Part shown: one piece after another, positions 8,139 to 16,306 of the stretch
How positions within the stretch are numbered: the first letter of the stretch is position 1
How the letters are laid out: every line of letters starts with the position of its first letter
Assembly: GCF_918741275.1 (NCBI RefSeq)
Contig: NZ_CAKKNA010000004.1
Span: 62,001-126,000, forward strand
Length of the DNA stretch: 64,000 nt
Direction of reading: 5' to 3'
Source of the DNA: Bacillus sp. CECT 9360
GTDB taxonomy: Bacteria; Bacillota; Bacilli; Bacillales; DSM-1321
The notes under the pieces: generated by a model
What the model was told of the DNA's origin: nothing
The model's database searches: none
What the model saw: only the letters and a program-made list of their open reading frames with translations
Translations under genes and position numbers: made by a program

Positions 8139-9050
8139 TTAACTTATGCTCTCTTTTCTAATAGAGCTTTCTGTAGTTTCTTTATTCGTCTTTTGACTGG
8201 TTAGATAGACACCGATAAAGACAAGAATGCCACCAATCATTTGCACGAATGTAATGGTCTTGCCTAAGAGCAAGCTGAGAATAGCCGTGAAAACGGCAAT
8301 TAAGTTCAAATAAATCCCCGCCCGACTGGCACCAATATGACGAAGCGACACATTCCAAAAAATAAACGATCCCACTGAAGGGAATATCCCAATATACAAT
8401 AACCCAATTACAGCTTGCCGACTTAGATGATATTCTACTCCGGACATTAGAATAAACGGCAGCAATATGAATAACGCGAGTAAGACGGATACCGCTGTGG
8501 CTGCAATCGGAGGAATCGTTTTTAGCTTTTTCCCGATGATCGAATAAAAGGTCCAGACCAATATAGCTAGAAGCATTAGAAGGTCTCCCTGGTTATAGTC
8601 AAGCTGAAAAATCTGCTGCAGCTGTCCTTTGGTTAAGACGAGGAGAACCCCTAGCAGGGAAATGAACAGACCAAGTCCATTCTTCAGAGAAATTCGCTCC
8701 TTGAGCAGCAGTGCTGAGAACAGGACAATCACAGCAGGATTGATTGAATTGACCAGTGCCGCATTCATCGAAGTTGTGAATCTTAAAGCCTCATATAAAA
8801 GAAAGTTATAGGCGATGATGCCCAATATCGACATCACTAGTAAGGTCTTCCATTCTATCCATACCTTCTTCCAATCAGGGCGTTCAATCCAGTGGGCGAT
8901 TGGAAACAAAAAGAACACAGCGATCAACCACCGCGAGAAGGTTAGTTGCAGAGGGGACATTTCTGCTACAACAAACTTTCCAAACACATAATTGCCGGCC
9001 CAGAATAGGTTAGCGAGAATAAGAAATAAAAGGACATAGTGCTTTTTCAT
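8139..9050 (-). CDS. DMT-superfamily EamA transporter
   Basis: 303 residues with ten predicted membrane segments in two EamA repeats (about 8-135 and 155-290). Characteristic signatures are NLFWAGNYVFGKF near the N-terminus, ALVNSINPAVIVLFSALLLKE at the end of the first repeat and GASRAGIYLNLIAVFTAIL in the second. EamA proteins export metabolites or amino acids; the substrate is unknown. The basic C-terminal tail is cytoplasmic. It is monocistronic, and a structured repeat lies upstream. Confidence 0.85.
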   Translation of the reverse strand: MKKHYVLLFLILANLFWAGNYVFGKFVVAEMSPLQLTFSRWLIAVFFLFPIAHWIERPDWKKVWIEWKTLLVMSILGIIAYNFLLYEALRFTTSMNAALVNSINPAVIVLFSALLLKERISLKNGLGLFISLLGVLLVLTKGQLQQIFQLDYNQGDLLMLLAILVWTFYSIIGKKLKTIPPIAATAVSVLLALFILLPFILMSGVEYHLSRQAVIGLLYIGIFPSVGSFIFWNVSLRHIGASRAGIYLNLIAVFTAILSLLLGKTITFVQMIGGILVFIGVYLTSQKTNKETTESSIRKESIS

Positions 9051-9191
9051 AGACAGGACCGCCTTTATGAGTTTTCTGAAAATACTCTCAATATATCAAA
9101 CGAGAAAAAGGATGGCAATTCATTAAGCTGATTAAAAGATAATAATTCTGTGGCTGTAGCTGTTTAAGGCTATGTAATAAAGCTATGTTTA

Positions 9192-9327
9192 TTTTGGTTC
9201 ATTTCAGCTTCCTGTATAAAAACGCCTGGGGAAAGCGAGCTTTTCCCAGGCGTTTTTATACAGGAAGCCACCTTTCAGCATAGCTGAAAGGCGTGTGAAA
9301 CCTCTGTTTCACACGAATGAGCCAAAA
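9192..9327 (-). repeat. Three-hairpin inverted-repeat element, copy A (136 bp)
   Basis: Bounded by TTTTGGTTCATT and AATGAGCCAAAA (11 of 12 paired). Read on the minus strand it has hairpin 1 (GTGTGAAAC/GTTTCACAC), hairpin 2 (CCTTTCAGC/GCTGAAAGG) and a long hairpin 3 whose 24-bp outer stem is perfectly paired, tipped by AAAAGCTCGCTTT. Copy B at 59578-59711 shares the ends, hairpins 1 and 2 and the tip, but its hairpin 3 stem has an unrelated sequence. The rest of the 426-base gap (9051-9476) holds no other clear feature. Confidence 0.85.
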
Positions 9328-9476
9328 GTACAGATTATCTACAATCACTTTTAACCTAGCTTTTCTTAAGAAAGTCTTAAGAATTATGCTACGAGAATGT
9401 TAAGATTTTCGGGCTAGAATATAGATATTTCCAAATATATGCACATGATATAATTTTGAAAGGAGAGTGAGAGATT

Positions 9477-10169
9477 ATGAGCGAATTTAATGTGCTGGTT
9501 GTCGATGATGAGAAAGAGATTCGCGACGCTATTGAAATATATTTGAAGAATGAAGGAATAACAGTGATCAAGGCCAGTGATGGCATCGAAGCGATCGAAA
9601 GGCTGGAAGAGCAAGCGGTACACTTAATTATTCTGGATATCATGATGCCAAGAATGGACGGGATTTCGACGACTTTTAAAATCCGTGAACAAAAAAACAT
9701 TCCGATCATCATTTTAAGTGCAAAGAGCGAAGACAGTGATAAGGTGCTAGGCCTGCAGGTTGGTGCCGATGATTATGTCACCAAGCCATTCAACCCGCTC
9801 GAGCTTATTGCCCGGGTAAAATCACAACTCAGGCGCTATGTCACGTTAGGTACATATGAAGGAAATAACAAGCTGATTAATTTGAACGGCCTGACGCTGG
9901 ACAAGGAGTCGAAGGAAGTCGCGATTCATGGAGAAGCAGTTAAGCTGACCCCGATTGAGTATAAAATAGTTGTTCTGTTAATGTCTCATCCGGGAAGGGT
10001 GTTCTCAATAAACGAAATTTATGAGCGAGTTTGGAAGGAACCATGCTATAACGCAGAAAACACGGTTGCTGTCCATATCCGTAAAATTCGGGAGAAGATT
10101 GAGATTGATCCGAAAAATCCAAGATATTTAAAGGTGGTCTGGGGAATTGGATATAAAATGGAGAAATAG
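9477..10169 (+). CDS. OmpR/PhoB-family response regulator
   Basis: 230 residues. The receiver domain (1-118) has the acidic pair Asp10-Asp11, phospho-acceptor Asp54 (LIILDIMMP) and Lys about 104 (VTKPFNP). A linker leads to a winged-helix trans_reg_C domain (about 130-228, LTPIEYKIVVLLMSHPGRVFS...NTVAVHIRKIREKI). AAGGAGAG lies upstream of the ATG. Its 3' end overlaps the kinase start by 23 bases, so the two are translationally coupled. It resembles VanR-type regulators, and the regulon is unknown. Confidence 0.93.
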   Translation: MSEFNVLVVDDEKEIRDAIEIYLKNEGITVIKASDGIEAIERLEEQAVHLIILDIMMPRMDGISTTFKIREQKNIPIIILSAKSEDSDKVLGLQVGADDYVTKPFNPLELIARVKSQLRRYVTLGTYEGNNKLINLNGLTLDKESKEVAIHGEAVKLTPIEYKIVVLLMSHPGRVFSINEIYERVWKEPCYNAENTVAVHIRKIREKIEIDPKNPRYLKVVWGIGYKMEK

Positions 10170-12378
10170 CATTAAATTTATAGTTTGGACAGCCATTCTT
10201 GCGATTGGGATAAGCGGTACCCTCTCAATCGTTTCAAAAGGCAGTGAATATATAAAGAAAGATTATTTCCATTCACCTGAGTTTGATGTTGAAATGGATC
10301 AATTCATTGGTTTACTAAGTATCTATGAGTTACATGACAAGACAAAAGTAGAGCTTCGGAATAATATTACTGTGATAGATGAGGAAATTGAAGAGCATCG
10401 TTATCGGTACGGCAACTTATCGGAGCAGGTTTCTACAATCAAAAATCAATATGAACCGCAAATTCAGGATGCTCTGGCAGCAAACAATGAAGAAGTCGCC
10501 AATCTGTATAAAGCGGAAAGAGACGAGAAGATTAAAGATATTACGAACAACTTTAAAAGTGACGAACATATACGGAAGAAAATAGTCAAAGAGGAAGAAG
10601 AGAAAATTGATCGATTCTTTCAGGAAAGAGAGGATTACGACTCGCAGTTTCAGGAGTACGAAAGAGCGATTAAATACTATCTTCAAAATACCGAAACCGG
10701 AGAAGTGTTTACCAATCTAAATGGTGTGGAAGACGGTTCGGTCAAAGAGATCATGAATGATAAAGAAATGCTCTTTATCCAGAATTATTCTGATTCCAAA
10801 AACGGTTATCTTTCCACGGAAGCTAGCTATCCCTATATTGGGGAGGGTTATGACGATATAATTGCGCTACTTTATAAAGGAGAGACGCAAACCTTTGAAG
10901 GAGCGATTGCCATCCCGAAATCAACGTCTTCGGAACATCCATTGATGATCAGGTATCACGATTATCAGAAAGCTCAAATCACCTTTTACGTTTATGCTGG
11001 AATAGGCCTTCTATGTTTAGTGTTAAGCATATTAATGTATAAAAAAATCAAGCCCTTCCAATTGGTGAAATCGTTAGAATGGGACGGAATCTATCAGCGG
11101 ATTCCAATCGACTTGAGACTCATAGCTTATGTTGCGAGTTTTATAGTTATGGTGGCCTTGGCCTTCCAGGTTCTAAACAGTGAGATATATTATGATAATC
11201 TGTATTCATATATCTATGATTTGTTAGAATGGGTGCTGCCTGCAAGCATGATCGCTATGGCAGGGACACTCCTGCAATTTTACTTGCTTTTGGCTGTGTT
11301 AAAAGAAACTAGCAGTTTCAAAGAAGAATGGAGAAAAGCATTAATTTATAAGGGATATTTCATTTTAAAAAGGGCTTTCTTAAACACGAGTGTGGGAGTT
11401 CAGCTGCTGATTCTCTTAATGGTTGTCTTTCTGTCCGGTATCGGGGCAGGCATAACTTTCATGGACCCGGGTGTGATCCTGTTTTATTTGTTTTTATTTT
11501 TGGTGGTAACCCTGCCGGTCCTTATTTTCTTTATCATACGTACGGGCTATTTTAACACGATCATTCAGAATGCAAGCGCTCTTGCTAACGGGAATTTCGA
11601 GCCTGATCTTCCGGTTAAAGGCCAATCTGTTTTAGCAAGGCTTGCAGAAAGCATTAACACGCTAAAGCATGGCGTGAAAGCATCGGAAAAAGCCCAGGCC
11701 AAAAGTGAACGCTTGAAAACGGAGCTGATTACAAATGTCAGCCACGATTTGAGAACGCCACTGACTTCCATTATTTCATACACAGAGCTGCTTAAATCAC
11801 CGGACTTAGCTGACGAAGACCGGGATGCGTACGTGCAGGTGATTGACCGCAAATCCAAACGGTTAAAAGTGCTGATCGACGATTTATTCGAAGCGTCTAA
11901 AATGGCAAGCGGCAATATTGAACTCGCAAAAGACCATGTCGATATTGTCCAGCTCCTTCAGCAGGCGCTTGCCGAATACGATGAAACGATCCAGGGTTCA
12001 ACGCTGCAATTCAGGGTGGCGGTTCCAGAGAAACCGGTTTATGCCTATGTAGATGGACAAAAATTATGGAGAGTATTTGACAACCTGATCGGCAATATTT
12101 TGAAGTATTCTTTAGAGCATACCAGGGTTTATATTGATTTGATTAAAGAACAGAGCCATGTGGTGATTACTTTTAAAAATGTCTCCAAGTATGAGCTGGG
12201 GGGCAATACAGACGAATTGTTTGAGCGTTTTAAACGCGGAGATACTTCCCGCCATACCGATGGATCCGGTCTCGGACTCGCGATAGCTAAATCCATTGTT
12301 GATCTTCATGACGGCAGTATGGATATCGATTTGGATGGAGATTTGTTCAAAGTGACGATTGGACTGGCGACGATATAA
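10147..12378 (+). CDS. Membrane sensor histidine kinase with large N-terminal sensor
   Basis: 743 residues from TTG 10147, with AAGGTGG upstream and overlap with the regulator gene. One membrane segment (about 8-27) precedes an external region to about residue 275 that is strongly charged and coiled-coil in its first half (E/K/R-rich, residues 60-170). Five more hydrophobic segments follow (about 277-470), then a HAMP-like linker, HisKA with SHDLRTPLTS (His about 533) and HATPase_c with GSGLGLAIAKSI. The N-box reads DNLIGN. A multi-span module between sensor and kinase suggests sensing at or in the membrane (inference). No effector ABC transporter is adjacent, unlike BceS-type systems. Confidence 0.92.
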   Translation: MDIKWRNSIKFIVWTAILAIGISGTLSIVSKGSEYIKKDYFHSPEFDVEMDQFIGLLSIYELHDKTKVELRNNITVIDEEIEEHRYRYGNLSEQVSTIKNQYEPQIQDALAANNEEVANLYKAERDEKIKDITNNFKSDEHIRKKIVKEEEEKIDRFFQEREDYDSQFQEYERAIKYYLQNTETGEVFTNLNGVEDGSVKEIMNDKEMLFIQNYSDSKNGYLSTEASYPYIGEGYDDIIALLYKGETQTFEGAIAIPKSTSSEHPLMIRYHDYQKAQITFYVYAGIGLLCLVLSILMYKKIKPFQLVKSLEWDGIYQRIPIDLRLIAYVASFIVMVALAFQVLNSEIYYDNLYSYIYDLLEWVLPASMIAMAGTLLQFYLLLAVLKETSSFKEEWRKALIYKGYFILKRAFLNTSVGVQLLILLMVVFLSGIGAGITFMDPGVILFYLFLFLVVTLPVLIFFIIRTGYFNTIIQNASALANGNFEPDLPVKGQSVLARLAESINTLKHGVKASEKAQAKSERLKTELITNVSHDLRTPLTSIISYTELLKSPDLADEDRDAYVQVIDRKSKRLKVLIDDLFEASKMASGNIELAKDHVDIVQLLQQALAEYDETIQGSTLQFRVAVPEKPVYAYVDGQKLWRVFDNLIGNILKYSLEHTRVYIDLIKEQSHVVITFKNVSKYELGGNTDELFERFKRGDTSRHTDGSGLGLAIAKSIVDLHDGSMDIDLDGDLFKVTIGLATI

Positions 12379-12381
12379 AGC

Positions 12382-12421
12382 AGAAAAAAAGATGGCCTTC
12401 CCGGGTCATCTTTTTTTAATA
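12382..12421. terminator. Bidirectional terminator
   Basis: AAAAAAAGATGGCC and GGGTCATCTTTTTTT form a long stem with one G-T pair, between convergent genes. Confidence 0.85.
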
Positions 12422-12424
12422 GAA

Positions 12425-13087
12425 TTATTTTGCCAAAGCTTCCATTTCATCAGATAAATAAATCGTTGTTCCTTGGCTATTATTCCGGGCTGCGCGATGC
12501 ATGGCCAGTGCCACAGTCCTTGCCTGAATTGCCCTGTATTTCTTTAAGGGACCGACGAGCAGGAAAGATAATGGCGGTAATAGAACGGCAGCTGCTGATT
12601 CACCCGGTCGGGATTCTTTCCTGTTTCCTAACAGAAGAGAGGGCCTGAAAATGTGCAATGCCTGAAAACCTACATTGCCTAATTCCACTTCCAGCATTCC
12701 TTTCATGCGGGAATAAGCGAAGGAGGACTGTGGATCAGCACCCATTGAACTGATGACAAGAATTTGCCTTGCTCCTTCCTCCTGAGCGAGCTTAGCGGCA
12801 CTCAACGGATAATCAACATCCACCTTCGTCATTGCTTCTCTTGTTTTCGCTTTTTTAATGGTCGTGCCTAAACAACAAAAGACATCATCCACGTGAAAAT
12901 GCTCGCGGTACCATTCCAGATGATCAAAGTCTGCCTGGACCTCTATCAGTTTATGGTGCTGGATTCCGAGCGGTTTGCGAACGAGGATGACAATCGAGGC
13001 GTAGTCCTTTTCATTCAGCAAGCATTGCAGCAGCTCTGAACCAACAAGGCCGCTGGCTCCCAGCAGTAAAGCAGCTTTCTCTCCCAC
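12425..13087 (-). CDS. NAD(P)-binding atypical SDR oxidoreductase
   Basis: 220 residues from GTG 13087, preferred because AGAGGTG lies 6 bases upstream; an ATG at 13105 is in frame but poorly preceded. The nucleotide-binding loop is LLLGASGLVGSELLQCL. Further Rossmann elements are VDDVFCCLGTTI and ILVISSMGADPQSSFAYSRM, the latter with an S/Y/K-like arrangement. It resembles HTATIP2/YbjT-type atypical short-chain dehydrogenases, which are NADP-binding and often have no known substrate. The DUF3052-like gene 44 bases upstream on the same strand may share its transcript. Confidence 0.8.
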   Translation of the reverse strand: MGEKAALLLGASGLVGSELLQCLLNEKDYASIVILVRKPLGIQHHKLIEVQADFDHLEWYREHFHVDDVFCCLGTTIKKAKTREAMTKVDVDYPLSAAKLAQEEGARQILVISSMGADPQSSFAYSRMKGMLEVELGNVGFQALHIFRPSLLLGNRKESRPGESAAAVLLPPLSFLLVGPLKKYRAIQARTVALAMHRAARNNSQGTTIYLSDEMEALAK

Positions 13088-13131
13088 TTTTTGCACCTCT
13101 GTCATTCCGACTTTTTTTATAAGAACGGATA

Positions 13132-13602
13132 TTATTTATTGCCCTGTGTCCGTTCCTTCCCTTTTTCGGTAGCAGCAAAATCCCGAACCATTGTTTTGAT
13201 TTTATCTACTGGGCGGAAACGCAAGGCAGACCAGTCTTCGTCAATTGCGACTTGCCTGACGGGCTCATAGCCCTCATGCGCAAGCAGCACAGCCACAGTT
13301 TCGCGGCTGCAGTCAGACCCTTTATAAACTTTGGAAGACTTTTTTGGGTAGCATAGCCATAACAATCCATCCTCTGTAATTACTTTTGCAGCCTCCCGTG
13401 CCAGTGATTGAATCTCTGCATTTGATATCCCGAAGACCTGGACGAATTCATAGCCTTCACGTTTCGGGTCCTTATCGACTTCTCCGGTGAAGGCTGCGCT
13501 GATCTCATTATAGGCTTTCGGGGCGTTAATAATTAACACGGGCTGTCCCCGGTCTTTGAATTGCAGTTTTTTTTTAACAGATGATGCTTCATTCATCCGC
13601 AT
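13132..13602 (-). CDS. DUF3052-like small protein
   Basis: 156 residues with AAGGAAGG before the ATG. A short alpha/beta domain contains LWLCYPKKSSK and the strongly conserved-looking VRQVAIDEDWSALRFR, both of which I associate with DUF3052-type proteins. The charged tail (TEKGKERTQGNK) is probably disordered. No catalytic residues are known for the family. It is cytoplasmic and probably co-transcribed with the oxidoreductase that follows. Confidence 0.7.
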   Translation of the reverse strand: MRMNEASSVKKKLQFKDRGQPVLIINAPKAYNEISAAFTGEVDKDPKREGYEFVQVFGISNAEIQSLAREAAKVITEDGLLWLCYPKKSSKVYKGSDCSRETVAVLLAHEGYEPVRQVAIDEDWSALRFRPVDKIKTMVRDFAATEKGKERTQGNK

Positions 13603-13745
13603 CGACCTTCCTTTACTCAGGTAATAATTGTCTACCTCAACTATATGAAAGGCTCTGGTCTATGTCAAACCTAGCTAAAGATCATTAATGGCTTGATCTG
13701 ACGCCGAAAGCGGCAAAAAATATACCCTAGTGCGCACTCATATAT

Positions 13746-14282
13746 TTAGATATCATCCTTCACCGTTCTGCCTGAATAGAACCTCGCATTTTCGTTAAGC
13801 ATGTTTTCTTTTGCGGATAGTTTTTCCGGAACTAGCTTAAAAACTAGTGTTTTGCTTCCTAAAGGAGAGCGGTATTTCTCTACATGGTTTTTCGCCAGGG
13901 GAGAGTTATAATAGCCTGGTACATACTTATTCAGCATTGCCTGCATCGCTGAAGTGGCCTCGTCTAAATCGCTGATTATTTCAATGGTTCCGAATACCAT
14001 CACGCTCATATAGGCGGTATCTGTTTTTGCAGGAACGGGATCAGCCATCGTTCCTAAATCTTGACTGACCGTAAAACATCCATACGGGTTTTCCTTTATC
14101 ACATCGACTTTTCTTCCTTCGGTTGCGCCGTGCACATAAATACATTCGTCATGCCAGACAAAATTCAAGGGAACCACATAAGGATGTTCTTTGTCTGATA
14201 AGCCTAAATAGCCCGTTTTAGTCTGAGATAAGAATTCATTTATCTTTTTCTGGTCATTAGTTTCTAATTTTGCTTGTCTCAT
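13746..14282 (-). CDS. Pyridoxamine 5'-phosphate oxidase-like flavin-binding protein
   Basis: 178 residues, AAGGAGA 7 bases before the ATG. The split-barrel FMN-binding fold is indicated by INEFLSQTKTGYLGLS, HPYVVPLNFVWHDECIYVHG, the basic GRKVDVIKENPYGCFTV and YMSVMVFGTIEII. It is closest in pattern to the NimA/YhbP-like branch rather than to true PdxH. It is divergent from a MocR/PdxR-type regulator 110 bases away, an arrangement often seen when the regulator controls the flavoprotein in response to pyridoxal phosphate (inference). Confidence 0.85.
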   Translation of the reverse strand: MRQAKLETNDQKKINEFLSQTKTGYLGLSDKEHPYVVPLNFVWHDECIYVHGATEGRKVDVIKENPYGCFTVSQDLGTMADPVPAKTDTAYMSVMVFGTIEIISDLDEATSAMQAMLNKYVPGYYNSPLAKNHVEKYRSPLGSKTLVFKLVPEKLSAKENMLNENARFYSGRTVKDDI

Positions 14283-14392
14283 GGAATGCTCTCCTTATAA
14301 TTGGAATGTGATAGTATAATGATCATAGGAAATTTATGACCCGGAAAAAAGTGACAGTTTAAACAAATTTATTGAGGTCAGATGGAGGTATT

Positions 14393-15796
14393 ATGATAGA
14401 ATTAACTCCTTTTCTTAATAAAAGACTCAATGTCCCCTTGTATGTGCAGTTATATAACTATATTAAAAGTGAAATCGAAGCAGGAGAAATACCTGAGGGT
14501 TCTTCTTTGCCATCTATTCGTTATTTATCAGAGCATTTAAGAATCAGCAAGAATACGATCGAGAATGCATACCAGCAGCTAGTGGCAGAAGGGTATGTCG
14601 AAAGTAAGCCAAGAAGCGGGCTAAAGGTGCTGCCTATGGAAAAGACGCTCACATCACGGCAGAATATAAAAAATACGATGAGGATAGAATCGGATTTTGT
14701 GAGGGGAAGGATGTATCCTTACGACTTTAAATATGGGGATGTAGATTCGCACCATTTTCCATTAAAGAAATGGAAACGTTGTTTGCAGGATTCACTTGAA
14801 GGACCGGATGCCGGATTATATGTATATGGAGATGAACAAGGAGACAAGAGCTTGCGAAAGGAAATAGCCAGCTATTTATTCCAGGCCAGGGGGGTTACCT
14901 GTTCGCCCGAACAAATCGTAATTTGTGCCGGAACGCAGCATGCGATAAGTTTAATCTGCCAGCTTCTCTCATTACACGGGAAATCTGTCGCATTTGAAAA
15001 TCCGGGATATGACGGAGTAAGGTCTGTTTTCGAAAACCACGGATGCCACATTTCAGCTATAAGCCTGGAGTCGGATGGACTTGATTTAAACCGCCTGGAA
15101 GAGAGCCGAGAGAATCTCGTATACATTACTCCTTCCCATCAGTTTCCATACGGAATGGTGCTTCCGATTCAAAAGCGGCAGAAGCTGCTGGATTGGGCTC
15201 ATAAGAATAAAAGCTATATCATAGAGGATGACTATGATAGCGAGTTCCGCTATCAAGGCCAGCCTATCCCATCACTAAAAGCTTTGGATACTAAGGAGAA
15301 TGTGATTTATTTGGGGACATTCTCAAAATCATTCCTTCCTGCTGCCAGGTTGAGTTATATGGTTGTACCATCGAGGCTGGTTAAAGAATTTAAGCAAAAG
15401 CTCAATTATAATCAATCTGCTCCACTGATCACCCAACGAGCTATGTCCTTGTTTATGAAAGATGGCTCTTTCGAGAGACATGTCCGCAAAATGAAGAAAG
15501 TTTATCATGGAAAGCATAATGCCTTATTACATGCAATTGAGACCCATCTCAGTGATAATGTCGAGGTTATAGGCAGTAAAGCGGGGTTGCATATCTTACT
15601 CCGTGTAAATCACAGAGACAGCAGCCAGGAATTAGTCAGAAAAGCTGGAGAATATGGAGTAAAGGTTTATTCACCTGAAAAATACTGGCTTGATAAAGAA
15701 CAGAGCCCCTCTTCATTAATAATGTTAGGTTTTGGCGGAATGACGGAAGAACAAATTGAAGCGGGAATTTGCCTTTTGAAAAAAGCGTGGTATTAG
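14393..15796 (+). CDS. MocR-type regulator (GntR HTH fused to class I aminotransferase), PdxR-like
   Basis: 467 residues from ATG 14393, directly after GGAGG. Residues 1-75 are a GntR winged helix (PLYVQLYNYIKSEIEAGEIP, then LPSIRYLSEHLRISKNTIENAYQQL). Residues about 110-465 are a fold-type I aminotransferase domain with the PLP lysine in GTFSKSFLPAARLSYM and the Asp/Tyr motif IIEDDYDSEFRY. Such proteins sense pyridoxal phosphate or related ligands and regulate vitamin B6 or amino-acid genes. The divergent PNPOx-like gene is the most likely target. Confidence 0.92.
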   Translation: MIELTPFLNKRLNVPLYVQLYNYIKSEIEAGEIPEGSSLPSIRYLSEHLRISKNTIENAYQQLVAEGYVESKPRSGLKVLPMEKTLTSRQNIKNTMRIESDFVRGRMYPYDFKYGDVDSHHFPLKKWKRCLQDSLEGPDAGLYVYGDEQGDKSLRKEIASYLFQARGVTCSPEQIVICAGTQHAISLICQLLSLHGKSVAFENPGYDGVRSVFENHGCHISAISLESDGLDLNRLEESRENLVYITPSHQFPYGMVLPIQKRQKLLDWAHKNKSYIIEDDYDSEFRYQGQPIPSLKALDTKENVIYLGTFSKSFLPAARLSYMVVPSRLVKEFKQKLNYNQSAPLITQRAMSLFMKDGSFERHVRKMKKVYHGKHNALLHAIETHLSDNVEVIGSKAGLHILLRVNHRDSSQELVRKAGEYGVKVYSPEKYWLDKEQSPSSLIMLGFGGMTEEQIEAGICLLKKAWY

Positions 15797-15817
15797 TGAA
15801 AATAGTGGGAAGCATTT

Positions 15818-15866
15818 GAATCATAATCATACTGTTTGTATTTTTGAAACAGTATGATTGTGATTT
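15818..15866 (+). terminator. Terminator hairpin after the MocR gene
   Basis: ATCATAATCATACTGTTT and AAACAGTATGATTGTGAT pair over about 18 bp around an 8-base loop; the following tract is T-rich but interrupted. Confidence 0.65.
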
Positions 15867-15986
15867 TATTTTGTTTTAAGCAATGGTCTATCTCGGATGG
15901 AAGTAATTCGTTCAATTACTAGGATAAATTTAATTTTATATAAAAATAATAATTAAACTTCAAATCCTAGAAAGACCCCTTAATTA

Positions 15987-16000
15987 TGAAAGCGTTTTTA
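15987..16000 (+). promoter_or_regulatory. Possible cre (CcpA) site
   Basis: TGAAAGCGTTTTTA matches TGWAANCGNTNWCA at all positions but the penultimate. It lies upstream of the PTS-type permease leader. Confidence 0.35.
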
Positions 16001-16086
16001 ATTTGTCAGAATTAAAAAAGTTATTTACATATTCAGAAAACTTATGTTAGGATAACAAAAACAATAAGAAATGAGGAAAAATAAAG

Positions 16087-16140
16087 ATGAAAAATCGAAT
16101 GAGTGTACAGGCAGATATTATTCTCATTATTAACACATAG
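16087..16140 (+). CDS. Possible 17-residue leader peptide
   Basis: ATG to TAG, encoding MKNRMSVQADIILIINT. A GAGG lies about 11 bases before the ATG. It is positioned in the leader of the downstream permease gene, before two mutually exclusive stems and a terminator hairpin with six T residues, the layout expected for attenuation. Only position and structure support it. Confidence 0.4.
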   Translation: MKNRMSVQADIILIINT

Positions 16141-16175
16141 AGGACTGGAACAGCCATTTGACTTACAGTGGAATG

Positions 16176-16252
16176 TTTGAGTCTATCTTGTGCATTGAAG
16201 GACAAGGCGCTCAAACGACTCAAGCGCCCATCCATCATGGAAGGGTTTTTTA
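16176..16252 (+). promoter_or_regulatory. Attenuator-like leader with alternative stems and terminator
   Basis: Stem P1 pairs TTGAGTC (16177-16183) with GACTCAA (16217-16223). Stem P2 pairs GGCGCT (16206-16211) with AGCGCC (16223-16228), whose loop contains the 3' arm of P1, so both cannot form together. CCATCCATCATGGAAGG and TTTTTT follow as a short terminator. Translation begins 55 bases later. Confidence 0.45.
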
Positions 16253-16306
16253 TTTGGATAGATTGAAAAAATACAACAGGTTTATTGACAGAGGAGTGCG
16301 GATAAA

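Noticed and set aside
9292..9316. GTGTGAAAC/GTTTCACAC hairpins as parS or Rex sites
   Set aside because: Half-sites resemble both, but spacing and centre differ, and the hairpin belongs to the conserved three-hairpin element.
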